Notes under the pieces: generated by a model
Seen by the model: only the letters and a program-made list of their open reading frames with translations
Database searches by the model: none
What the model was told of the DNA's origin: nothing
Assembly (NCBI RefSeq): GCF_900604515.1
Contig: NZ_UWOS01000001.1
Location: 434,001-498,000, forward strand
Length of the DNA stretch: 64,000 nucleotides
Direction: 5' to 3'
Source: Arcanobacterium ihumii
Lineage (GTDB): Bacteria > Actinomycetota > Actinomycetes > Actinomycetales > Actinomycetaceae
Position numbers and translations under genes: made by a program
Part shown: positions 27,096 to 35,468 of the stretch, one piece after another
How positions within the stretch are numbered: position 1 is the stretch's first letter
Layout of the letters: each line of letters starts with the position of its first letter

Positions 27096-28511
27096 ATGAC
27101 CGACGATTCATCGAAACAACCGCCGTCCTTTCAACCAAAAGCCAAAGGACGCCGACCGTCTGCCCATGGGGCGCGACGGGTTGGCACGGGGATGCAGCCG
27201 TCAGGGTGTACTCGCTCTGAGTCGGAAGTACCGTCTAAACCACCTGTACGTCAGGGGCCACCTGCTCCAATTCGCAGATCAGCGTTTCAGAGTTCGGGCT
27301 TGGGTCAAACCTCCCACGCTAGTAACAGCAACATTTCTAATCACAGGGACAATTGGAACTCACAGGAATTACCTCCGTCTTACCAGCCTGCGCGTACAGC
27401 CGAGTCCCTCCGCTCGGAGTCAACACCCGCACCTCGGGTTTACCCACCAAAGACACAGCAGAGCTCCCCGCATTCGCCGGACGAAGACCACAACGGAAGC
27501 AATACGCCACTTATTCCTACCGGTGGTGATCAGAATTCCACACAATCTCCACGCTCAAAGAAGATAACCGCGAAGAAAATCTTCGCAGGAATCGTCACAG
27601 CTTTACTGATTGTTGTAATCGCAATTGCAGGATGGGGCTACCATCTATACACCTACGGAAACGATAAGCTACAGCACCTCGATGCCCTTAGTGATAAAGC
27701 AGATACCTCTGGCGCTACCTATCTTCTTGTTGGTTCTGATAAACGTGGCGGATCGATTCAAGACGACACCGAAGGCCAACGTTCTGATACCGTAATGCTC
27801 TTCCATGTTCCTGAGCAAGGGAGCCCTTCGCTTATCTCACTTCCTCGTGATGCCTATGTAGCAATCCCAGGTCACGACAAGAACAAACTCAATGCTGCAT
27901 ATTCCCTTGGCGGCCCTAAGCTTTTAGTTGCCACGGTTGAAGAGCTCTCCGGCATGAAGGTTGACCATTACATCGAAGTCGGTATGGACGGAATCAAAAA
28001 TCTTACTGATGCCGTCGGAGGAATTGAGCTGTGTTATGACAGCAACGTTGACGACCGGTGGTCCGGACTCCAATGGACCGCTGGCTGCCACCAGGCAGAT
28101 GGTACAGTTGCTCTGGCGTTCTCACGAATGCGTAAAGCCGACCCCTTGGGCGACATCGGCCGTACCGCACGCCAACGTCAAGTCGTTCAAGCGCTCCTAG
28201 CAAAGGCAATATCCCAAGATGTAATATGGAGCCCTTCTAAACAGAAAGCTCTGGTTGGGGCCGCTGCTGATTCACTGACTGTAGATCAGAAGGACAACCT
28301 CTGGGATATCGGTATGGCCGGATTAGACCTGAAGAAAGTCATGGGCGAAGGTGGCTTGATCGGTGTTCCCCCAATCAAGAGCCTAAATTACCATCCTGGG
28401 CACGTTGGTTCAGCCGTACGTCTTGACGATGCGAAGCTCCCTGAGTTTTGGCAACGCGTCCAGTCTGGCACGATTACCCAAGAGGAACTAACGCCACATC
28501 CTGCTAGCTAA
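27096..28511 (+). CDS. LCP family glycopolymer ligase with long disordered cytoplasmic N-terminus
   Basis: 471 residues. The first about 150 are rich in Pro, Ser, Gln and Arg without predicted fold, then a single membrane helix (IFAGIVTALLIVVIAIAGWGYHLY, about 162-185), then the LCP domain (TYLLVGSDKRGG, QRSDTVMLFHVPEQGSPSLISLPRDAYVAIPG, AFSRMRKADPLGDIGRTARQRQVV). All the conserved Asp/Arg residues are present. AGGATT about 9 nt before the ATG is the ribosome site. Co-transcribed with the LCP gene before it. The two enzymes may attach different polymers or be partly redundant. The N-terminal tail, with several Ser/Thr-Pro stretches, may be a phosphorylation or interaction region, which is speculative. 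Confidence 0.92.
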   Translation: MTDDSSKQPPSFQPKAKGRRPSAHGARRVGTGMQPSGCTRSESEVPSKPPVRQGPPAPIRRSAFQSSGLGQTSHASNSNISNHRDNWNSQELPPSYQPARTAESLRSESTPAPRVYPPKTQQSSPHSPDEDHNGSNTPLIPTGGDQNSTQSPRSKKITAKKIFAGIVTALLIVVIAIAGWGYHLYTYGNDKLQHLDALSDKADTSGATYLLVGSDKRGGSIQDDTEGQRSDTVMLFHVPEQGSPSLISLPRDAYVAIPGHDKNKLNAAYSLGGPKLLVATVEELSGMKVDHYIEVGMDGIKNLTDAVGGIELCYDSNVDDRWSGLQWTAGCHQADGTVALAFSRMRKADPLGDIGRTARQRQVVQALLAKAISQDVIWSPSKQKALVGAAADSLTVDQKDNLWDIGMAGLDLKKVMGEGGLIGVPPIKSLNYHPGHVGSAVRLDDAKLPEFWQRVQSGTITQEELTPHPAS

Positions 28512-28549
28512 AATACCCTACCAACTGACGTTATCTATACCGTGTTTCC

Positions 28550-29872
28550 TCAACGACGACGACGACGCGCACCTACCGCGTGGATCGCGCCTTGTGGCAA
28601 CAGACGATCAGGATCAAGCGATTGAGGCACAGTTCGCAACGTCAAGGTAAATTCCGCAGGACGCTGCGACGTGAGTTCGAGACGTCCGTCGTTGATCTTT
28701 GCAAGATCCTTAGCAACTGCCAAACCAATGCCAGTTGAACCACCTGCAGAAACACCCTTTAAGAAGATGTGCGGCACGAGGTCATCGCTAATACCTTCCC
28801 CGTCGTCGCGCACCTTGATCAGTACTACCCTACCATTCTTTGTGGCAGTAACCGTCGTGGTTCCTGCGCCATACTTAAGCGAGTTCTCGATCAAGGTAGC
28901 GAGGATCTGCGAAACCGAACCGCGGGTAGCGAGTACAACGGCATCGTCGCCAACATCGAATGCAAGCGTGCGCTTTGCCTTCTTGAACGGACGCTCCCAT
29001 TCGTCACCTTGCTGGGTAAATACGTCGTGGAGCGCAATTGCCTCAAAGTTTCTACCACGATCGGAACTTGCGTTCGCCATCAGTTCATTGACGACGCCGC
29101 CCAAACGTTCAATCTGTTCGAGCGCTTTTTCCGTTTCTTCCTTGACTTCTGGATCCTCGGTCAAGTACTGAATTTCTTCAATGCGCATAGAGAGCGCCGT
29201 CAGTGGAGTGCGCAGCTGGTGAGCTGCATTTGCGGCGAACTGGCGTTCAGCAGCAATGCGCCCAGCGATTCGATCGGCGGTGCGTTCAAGCTCTTGATAA
29301 ACAAGATCAATTTCCTCGATACCGCTGGGTTTGATTTGCGGACGAACTTGCCCTGCTCCAATCTGTTCTGCTGATGCCGCCATGTAGATCAATGGCGCGG
29401 AGAGCTTTCGAGATTGGCGCATTGCCATTAAGACGCCAATAATAAAAGCAGCCGTGATAAGCCCCACAGCACCAACAATCAATAGTGCGCTTCGAAGATA
29501 GATTGGTCCTTTTTCCACTGCAACAGTAACAATCGAACCTTGACGTGTTTCCTCCATCTTCCGAATCACGTCTGACATTGGAGCGATCGCATTTCGCGAC
29601 TCTAGGCGAGTTCCGTCCGATTTTCGATACTGAATGAAGGCATCGTCAGGATCGGACATCTGCGCAAAAGATTCTATAAGGCTCTGTGAGATAACAACGC
29701 CTTCATTTTCACGTCGTTCGATAACCGAGCGCACCGTTTCTGCTCGCGCCGCAACAGCTTCTTCCGAGGCCTGCCAGATACTTGACACACCGAAAATAAT
29801 CGCAGGAATACCAAGGAACAACACCGCTACAGCGACTGCAGCCGAGGTCATCTGAATCGCACGGCGCCTCAT
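28550..29872 (-). CDS. Sensor histidine kinase
   Basis: 440 residues. Membrane helices at about 9-32 and 127-150 bracket a short extracytoplasmic sensor region; a HAMP-like segment follows to about 205. The H-box ANAAHQLRTPLTAL puts the phosphorylated His at residue 218; the N-box LIENSLKYG and the G-boxes DDGEGI and GSTGIGLAVAK form the ATPase domain. The protein ends in a run of arginines. The stimulus is not known. It is the second gene of an operon with the response regulator, 13 nt behind it, and is convergent with the LCP genes without a clear terminator between them. Confidence 0.93.
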   Translation of the reverse strand: MRRRAIQMTSAAVAVAVLFLGIPAIIFGVSSIWQASEEAVAARAETVRSVIERRENEGVVISQSLIESFAQMSDPDDAFIQYRKSDGTRLESRNAIAPMSDVIRKMEETRQGSIVTVAVEKGPIYLRSALLIVGAVGLITAAFIIGVLMAMRQSRKLSAPLIYMAASAEQIGAGQVRPQIKPSGIEEIDLVYQELERTADRIAGRIAAERQFAANAAHQLRTPLTALSMRIEEIQYLTEDPEVKEETEKALEQIERLGGVVNELMANASSDRGRNFEAIALHDVFTQQGDEWERPFKKAKRTLAFDVGDDAVVLATRGSVSQILATLIENSLKYGAGTTTVTATKNGRVVLIKVRDDGEGISDDLVPHIFLKGVSAGGSTGIGLAVAKDLAKINDGRLELTSQRPAEFTLTLRTVPQSLDPDRLLPQGAIHAVGARRRRR

Positions 29873-29885
29873 TTAGACCTCGAAT

Positions 29886-30563
29886 CTAGATCTCGAAACG
29901 GAAACCCATTCCGCGAACAGTAGAGACGTAGTGAGGCGCATTGACGTCGTCGCCAAGCTTCCTGCGCAACCACGAAATATGCATATCAAGCTTCTTTGTA
30001 GAGGCATCCGCAGCGGATCCCCATACCAGACGCATAAGCTCTTCACGTGAAACAACGGAGCCCGCATGACTGATCAGCACTGTGAGTAGCTCAAATTCCT
30101 TAGCGGTAAGCTGAAGTTCACGACTTCCCGAGTACGCCCTATGGGCATCGACGTCCACCCTGATATCCTGGGCTATCAATTCGTCGGAGCTACGTCCATC
30201 CTGCACTGATCGGCGTAGGAGGGCACGAACGCGTGCCAGCAGCTCAGCCAACCGGAACGGCTTGGTAACGTAGTCATCAGCCCCAGCGTCAAGGCTCACA
30301 ACCATATCAACTTCTTCAGAACGAGCAGTGAGGATAAGGATCGGGAAATCACGCCCCTCTTGACGCGCCTTACGGGCAACATCAAGCCCATCCATGTCCG
30401 GAAGACCAAGATCAAGCACGACCAAGTCAATTGGATTAATCATCTCGTTTAATGCCGCTTCGCCAGTAGCAACAGCGGTAACGTCATATCCTTCACGACC
30501 GAGCGCGCGAACAAGCGGACCCGAAATCGCGGAATCGTCTTCAACAAGTAACACCTTCGTCAC
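29886..30563 (-). CDS. OmpR/PhoB-family response regulator
   Basis: 225 residues from the GTG at 30563 (GGAAA about 9 nt before); a TTG four codons upstream is the alternative. The receiver domain (1-115) has the acidic pair EDD at 8-10, the phosphoacceptor Asp51 in VVLDLGLPDMDG and Lys in YVTKPF. The C-terminal winged-helix domain includes LTAKEFELLTVLISHAGSVVSREELM and VSTVRGMGFRFEI. It binds DNA as a dimer when phosphorylated by the kinase encoded next. Target genes cannot be told; the nearby envelope genes are possible targets. Confidence 0.95.
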   Translation of the reverse strand: MTKVLLVEDDSAISGPLVRALGREGYDVTAVATGEAALNEMINPIDLVVLDLGLPDMDGLDVARKARQEGRDFPILILTARSEEVDMVVSLDAGADDYVTKPFRLAELLARVRALLRRSVQDGRSSDELIAQDIRVDVDAHRAYSGSRELQLTAKEFELLTVLISHAGSVVSREELMRLVWGSAADASTKKLDMHISWLRRKLGDDVNAPHYVSTVRGMGFRFEI

Positions 30564-30711
30564 GGCAGTTTCCAACTTTCTTTATTCTTGAATCGCACTT
30601 TTCTAGCCTTCTCTAGCACTATCCACTTTAGTAAAGATTCGTTCAAGAAAGCAAGAAATAGACAAAATTGAGGGGTGAGCAAAAAGTCTTTTAGATTAGG
30701 TTTACGCTTCG

Positions 30712-31707
30712 TCAATGAATCACTAACTGAGCTGCATCAATAGATCCAATTCCTTGAAGCTCTGGAATAGCGTACGGGGCAACTTCATACTTCTCTGAGT
30801 CTAATTGATGCAGGAATTCTCCGGTTTCATAATCTACAAGAATTCCATTCACGGGTGCGACGCTACATAGACGCGAAGCGAGATTAACCTTCGGACCAAA
30901 AACGTCACCAAATCGAGAAACCACGCCACCCCAAACCAAGGATGCACGCACGTCCGGCATAGTAGGAGTATCTTGAAGCGAACGCACAATATCGTCTACA
31001 ACCGCAGCACCAGTGTGAAGGTCATCGGCAATATAGAGAACTGCGTCTCCCACCATCTTCACTACACGCGCTCCACGCATGGAAATAACGTCACGGCAAG
31101 TAAATTCAAAGGTTTGGATAAAATCAACCAAAGCATGTGGAGATAGCTCACCTGACCGATGCGTAAACGAAACCAAATCCACAAAACCAAAGGCACGCAT
31201 TAGTTGCATTTCGTCTTTATTGCCGGTCTTACGGCGGTCTTCTAATTCAGTTTCTGAACGTCGAAGTAAGGCAGAAAGATGGCGCCTCCATGCATACTTC
31301 ATCTGATAAACCAAGAATTCTTCATACTCATCAACCCGATCAAGCACCATATACCGAGCAGAGACTTCATCAATCCCGAAACGCCCTTCAAATTCCTCAA
31401 CTAGCGCCTCGTGCTGCCACAGAACCATTCGGTCAGCCAAGTGAGACTGTGCCCTAATAAGTGAGTTAAGCGTATCGGCATCCGCTAGGTCAGAATTTTG
31501 CATATCAACGTGAGCGCGAATGACGTCCACGTCATATTCGGTGAAGAGTCTTTGATCAGGAGTGGTAATAGTCGGGAAACCCATTGACCTCCAGAACCGG
31601 CGCACGGTTTCGGTATCTACTTCAACAAGTTCAGCTACTTCACGAAGCGTGTACTTTGACGCACCACCAAGAAGCCGCGCAACATGTTGTTCAACTGTCG
31701 TCGGCAT
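30712..31707 (-). CDS. Class III adenylate cyclase with N-terminal helix-turn-helix-like domain
   Basis: 331 residues from the ATG at 31707; a GTG at 31743 is possible. Residues about 17-65 (YTLREVAELVEVDTETVRRFWRSMGFP...FTEYDVDVI) resemble a MerR-type winged helix. A helical middle region leads to the cyclase domain (about 165-331). Key residues are present: Asp in FVDLVSFT and Asp in KMVGDAVLYI for the two metals, the Lys of KMVGD and the Asp of RFGDVFG for adenine choice, and Asn/Arg in VNLASR for transition-state binding. It should make cAMP from ATP as a dimer. A cytosolic protein without membrane segments. Divergent from the DUF885 peptidase gene. Confidence 0.88.
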   Translation of the reverse strand: MPTTVEQHVARLLGGASKYTLREVAELVEVDTETVRRFWRSMGFPTITTPDQRLFTEYDVDVIRAHVDMQNSDLADADTLNSLIRAQSHLADRMVLWQHEALVEEFEGRFGIDEVSARYMVLDRVDEYEEFLVYQMKYAWRRHLSALLRRSETELEDRRKTGNKDEMQLMRAFGFVDLVSFTHRSGELSPHALVDFIQTFEFTCRDVISMRGARVVKMVGDAVLYIADDLHTGAAVVDDIVRSLQDTPTMPDVRASLVWGGVVSRFGDVFGPKVNLASRLCSVAPVNGILVDYETGEFLHQLDSEKYEVAPYAIPELQGIGSIDAAQLVIH

Positions 31708-31877
31708 TTTCTCTGAAGAATTCTTACTTGTGGCGGGCGTCACAGGTACACTGTAGCAACTTTTTTGACAAAATAGGTAGTGATATCCCAAAAAGAATAC
31801 AAACTGAGCAAAATTCTCAGTCTTACATGCCTCGTTGCACGTTTTCTCACTGTGAACTTACCTGTAGTCTTGTTCTT

Positions 31878-33548
31878 ATGACGAAACGTAATCTTACCGC
31901 AATCGATCAGCTTGCCAACAGCTATATGCAGTCGTTGCTTGATATGACTCCTGAGCTTGTTACCGCACTTGGAATGCCAGGTGCAGATGAATCGAAATAT
32001 TCAGACTTTTCTCCTGTCGGCAGTGAAACGATGGCAGATCTTAATAGGCGAACCCTTTCCGAGCTCGCTAAGCTCAACCCAGTTGACGACACAGACCGCG
32101 CCACTGCCGCCGCAATGAGGGATGAGTTGAACGTAAGGCTTGAGTACCACAATCTTGGCGAAGAAGGAGATCTCAACAATATCGCCACTCCTTTGCAAGG
32201 AGTAGCCGAGATCTTCGACAATATGCCTCAAGATTCCCTAGAGGACTGGAAACTCATCACCGCAAGGATGAGTAACACTTCCCAAGCTCTAGCAGGTTGG
32301 AAGAAGACTCTCAAAAAGCGGGCCGAAAGTGGTCCTCCACTTTCGATCCGTCAGATTGAACTATGTATCGACCAAGCTAAGAACACCGCATCGGAAAACT
32401 CAACTTTTGTAGATCTTGCCAACCGCGCTGCTAAGAAACATCCGGAAATCGCCGAGCGAATCAATGCCACAGCTAAGTCTGCACAGGCGGCCTACGCCGA
32501 TCTTGCAGAGTTCCTTGCCGACGTCGTCGCACCTTTTGGCGTTGAACGCGACGCTTTCGGACGTGAACGCTACGCCCTTCGGTCATACGATTCCATTGGT
32601 GCCGCCGTGGATCTCGATGAAACTTACGAGTGGGGAAAGTCTGAATTGGACCGTATCATTGCGGAACAAAACGATATTTCACGTGAGCTCTATGGACCTG
32701 GCGTAAGCATCCGAGAAGCCATGGATCGCCTTAACAACGACCCTAGCCGCCAACTTCATTCATCGGAAGAGCTACGCGAATGGATGCAAGAAACTTCTGA
32801 TCGAGCTTTGGATGCACTCTCGGGCACTCACTTTGACATCCCAGAACCACTGCGCAAACTCGAATGCATGATCGCGCCCTCTGGCACCGGAGCAATCTAC
32901 TACACTGGCCCAACCGACGATTTCTCTCGTGGAGGCAGAATGTGGTGGGCAGTTCCGCACGGCACCGAAACTTTCACCACCTGGCAGGAAAAAACCACCG
33001 TGTACCATGAAGGAGTTCCCGGTCACCATCTTCAAATCGGTTACACCACGTACCTTAAAGATGAGCTCAACGATTGGCGTCGCCACGGTTGCTGGAAGTC
33101 TGGCCACGGCGAAGGCTGGGCGCTTTATGCCGAAGGTCTAATGGCTGAATTGGGATTCATGGAAGACCCAGGCGATCGCATGGGCGTACTGGATTCCGAG
33201 CGTCTGCGTGCAGCACGCGTGGTTCTAGATATTGGTGTGCACCTCGAAAAGCCTGCTCCAACGAAATATCAACACATTAACCCTACTTGGAATCGTGACG
33301 TCGCATGGGAGTTCCTCAAAGATAACGTTGCTATGGATCACTCGTTCCTGAGTTTCGAGCTTAACCGTTACTTAGGATGGGCCGGTCAGGCACCGTCTTA
33401 CAAGGTTGGACATCGACTTTGGAAAGAAATGCGCGCAGAAGCAACTCAGCGTGAAGGGTCTGCTTTCGATCTCAAGGCTTGGCATACGAAAGCTCTCAGG
33501 CTTGGATCACTCGGTTTGGACGTTATGCGTGAGGAATTAGCTTCATGA
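31878..33548 (+). CDS. DUF885 family zinc-type metallopeptidase
   Basis: 556 residues from the ATG of MTKRNLTAIDQL. The motif HEGVPGHH at 377-384 is the metal-binding signature of DUF885, a gluzincin-like group related to carboxypeptidase Taq-type enzymes; DMGVHLEKPAP-like and LGWAGQAPSYKVGHRLWKEMRAEA near the C-terminus are further family marks. No signal peptide, so cytoplasmic. Substrate is unknown. The stop overlaps the start of maf (ATGA). TAGTCT ends 7 nt before the ATG and there is no ribosome site, so the transcript may be leaderless. Confidence 0.85.
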   Translation: MTKRNLTAIDQLANSYMQSLLDMTPELVTALGMPGADESKYSDFSPVGSETMADLNRRTLSELAKLNPVDDTDRATAAAMRDELNVRLEYHNLGEEGDLNNIATPLQGVAEIFDNMPQDSLEDWKLITARMSNTSQALAGWKKTLKKRAESGPPLSIRQIELCIDQAKNTASENSTFVDLANRAAKKHPEIAERINATAKSAQAAYADLAEFLADVVAPFGVERDAFGRERYALRSYDSIGAAVDLDETYEWGKSELDRIIAEQNDISRELYGPGVSIREAMDRLNNDPSRQLHSSEELREWMQETSDRALDALSGTHFDIPEPLRKLECMIAPSGTGAIYYTGPTDDFSRGGRMWWAVPHGTETFTTWQEKTTVYHEGVPGHHLQIGYTTYLKDELNDWRRHGCWKSGHGEGWALYAEGLMAELGFMEDPGDRMGVLDSERLRAARVVLDIGVHLEKPAPTKYQHINPTWNRDVAWEFLKDNVAMDHSFLSFELNRYLGWAGQAPSYKVGHRLWKEMRAEATQREGSAFDLKAWHTKALRLGSLGLDVMREELAS

Positions 33549-34267
33549 AAACCATCCTATTAGCATCGGCATCTCCCGCTCGGAAGCAAACACTTCTCAA
33601 CGCAGGGATCTCCCCTAGCGTCGCGGTATCCAACGTCGATGAAGATTTTTTACTCGCTGAGTTAAAGAAATCTTACGGGCTGTCTGAAAGTGAGCCACCT
33701 GCATCGGACCAGGTACAGCTCCTGGCACAGGCAAAAGCGTCCGAGGTATACGCTCGGCTCGCCGAAGCAGCATTAAGGGAGGAACCCGCCCAGATTTCTC
33801 TCGATTCTTTCGCTACGCATAACGAAAATAACCCGCTAGGTACCACGCTTCCAACCGTCGTCATAGGGTGTGACTCAATGCTCTTAATGAACGGCGCAGT
33901 GGTCGGAAAGCCACATTCACCACAGGTAGCTCGAGCACGACTGCGTGAAATGAGCGGGCGATGGGGTGATCTCTATACTGGCCACTGCGTTATCGACACA
34001 GCAACCGGCACCAGCGCCGAAGGCGTATCAGTTGCAAGGGTTCATATTGCGGAACTTAGCAACGCCGAAATCGACGCCTATGTTGCCAGTGGTGAACCGC
34101 TTCACGTGGCTGGCTCATTCACCGTTGACGGGCTAGGTGGTCCGTTCGTGGAGAAAATCGAAGGTGATTACCATGGCGTGGTCGGAATCTCGCTTCCGTT
34201 GGTTCGTAACCTTTTAACAGAACTCGGACACTCAATCCAAGAGTTTTGGAACAAATCAGATTTATAA
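33545..34267 (+). CDS. maf: Maf-family nucleotide pyrophosphatase
   Basis: 240 residues. LLASASPARKQTLLNAG is the Maf N-terminal signature, VIGCDSMLLMNG holds the catalytic Asp, and GKPHSPQVARARLREMSGRWGDLYTGHCVID and DGLGGPFVEKIEGDYHGVVGISLP are conserved blocks. Maf proteins hydrolyse non-canonical or selected nucleoside triphosphates to monophosphates and have been linked to control of cell division. The protein is longer than the common roughly 200 residues because of an insertion at about 60-95 (ALREEPAQISLDSF...) between the first two blocks. Overlaps the DUF885 gene by 4 bases. Confidence 0.9.
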   Translation: MKTILLASASPARKQTLLNAGISPSVAVSNVDEDFLLAELKKSYGLSESEPPASDQVQLLAQAKASEVYARLAEAALREEPAQISLDSFATHNENNPLGTTLPTVVIGCDSMLLMNGAVVGKPHSPQVARARLREMSGRWGDLYTGHCVIDTATGTSAEGVSVARVHIAELSNAEIDAYVASGEPLHVAGSFTVDGLGGPFVEKIEGDYHGVVGISLPLVRNLLTELGHSIQEFWNKSDL

Positions 34268-34322
34268 ATCACCTCAATAGCCCTAGAATAAAATCCAATC
34301 CATCTTTCGAAAGGATCTTCTC

Positions 34323-35363
34323 ATGGCCCCTCGCGTCTCGGTGATTATGAGGACTCAGAACCGGCCAATGCTTCTTTCTCGTGCACTCAAATCGGTTTCC
34401 GATCAAGAATTTACTGATTACGAACTAATCGTCGTGAATGATGCCGGTGATCCGGCATCCGTCGAGCAGTGTGTTTCCGAAATACCCGAGCCAGCACGTG
34501 CACGAATCCGCATCATTCATCGCGAAAAAGCAACAGGCATGGAGGCGGCAAGTAACGCTGCATTGGCTCAGACTAAAGGTGATTACGTAGCTATTCACGA
34601 CGATGACGATTCTTGGGATTCAAAGTTTCTAACACGTTGTGTTGAATTTCTTGATGCTCACCCTGATCACGTAGGCGTAGCGGTTCGGTGCGACGTCATC
34701 AAAGAAAATATCAACGACGACGGTACCATCACCGAAGTTGGACGCGAAATTCTTGACGTTGATCGATCTTGGTGGACTCTTACTGACACTCTGGTGGCAA
34801 GCTATAGTCCGCCTATTGCCCAGGTCGTCCGAAAGGACCTCGCAATCAAGCTCGGCGGTTGGAATGAATGTATGAAAACTCAGGGCGACTGGGATTTCTC
34901 GATTCGCTTACTTGCCCAAGGACCTGCAGGCTTTATTGACGGAGAACCTCTTGCTCACTGGCATCACCGCCAAAGTGCAAAAGGCAACCTAGGGAATTCA
35001 ATCTTTGTTGCTTCTGATGATCACGTCTCCGCCAATCTTCTTGCACGCGATCGTTACATTCGTGATGCAATCAAGGTTGATGAGGCAACATCCAAGCTCG
35101 GTGAAGTCGTACAGGTAGCCGAATACTACAAACGCCTATACGAGGCTCTTCACCAACAGGTAGATTCGCTTCACACTGCTCTCTACCAGGCACACGCGGA
35201 TTTACGGCAAACCATAGAGAAGTCAACGGTTCAAATTGAACAACTTCGTCAAGAGATCACGAATCTTCATGAGGATGTGCGTGAATTGGCTAGCCGTAAG
35301 ACTCCCACGCAGGAATTTATCGATCGTGCCAAAGCTAAAGTTGGTATCCATGGCAGTAGGTGA
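34323..35363 (+). CDS. GT2 glycosyltransferase with C-terminal coiled coil
   Basis: 346 residues. SVIMRTQNRPMLLSRALKSVSDQEFTDYELIVVNDAG and the acidic HDDDDSWDSKF define a GT-A family 2 domain to about residue 240. Residues about 255-330 are predicted coiled coil (heptad-like Leu/Ile with many Gln/Glu), which could drive oligomerisation or membrane association. No membrane helix is seen. AAGGA 7 nt before the ATG. The gene is outside the main glycan cluster, between maf and citrate synthase, so its product could be a glycoprotein or surface glycan, undefined. A hairpin follows. Confidence 0.82.
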   Translation: MAPRVSVIMRTQNRPMLLSRALKSVSDQEFTDYELIVVNDAGDPASVEQCVSEIPEPARARIRIIHREKATGMEAASNAALAQTKGDYVAIHDDDDSWDSKFLTRCVEFLDAHPDHVGVAVRCDVIKENINDDGTITEVGREILDVDRSWWTLTDTLVASYSPPIAQVVRKDLAIKLGGWNECMKTQGDWDFSIRLLAQGPAGFIDGEPLAHWHHRQSAKGNLGNSIFVASDDHVSANLLARDRYIRDAIKVDEATSKLGEVVQVAEYYKRLYEALHQQVDSLHTALYQAHADLRQTIEKSTVQIEQLRQEITNLHEDVRELASRKTPTQEFIDRAKAKVGIHGSR

Positions 35364-35410
35364 CGCAAATTAATGCATAAAACCTACTCATTCGACTGTA
35401 ACTAAAGGGC

Positions 35411-35447
35411 GCGGGTGACTTGTGAAAAATGCTGACAAGTCACCCGC
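35411..35447. terminator. Bidirectional hairpin terminator between the GT2 gene and gltA
   Basis: GCGGGTGACTTGT (35411-35423) pairs perfectly with 35435-35447 around an 11-nt loop, followed on the plus strand by ACTTTTAG. It separates convergent genes. Confidence 0.8.
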
Positions 35448-35468
35448 ACTTTTAGTTCAGTATCGGAT

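Noticed and set aside
28550-28580. CGACGACGACGACG repeat at the end of the histidine kinase gene
   Set aside because: It simply encodes the C-terminal run of arginines; no expansion or recombination signal is visible.
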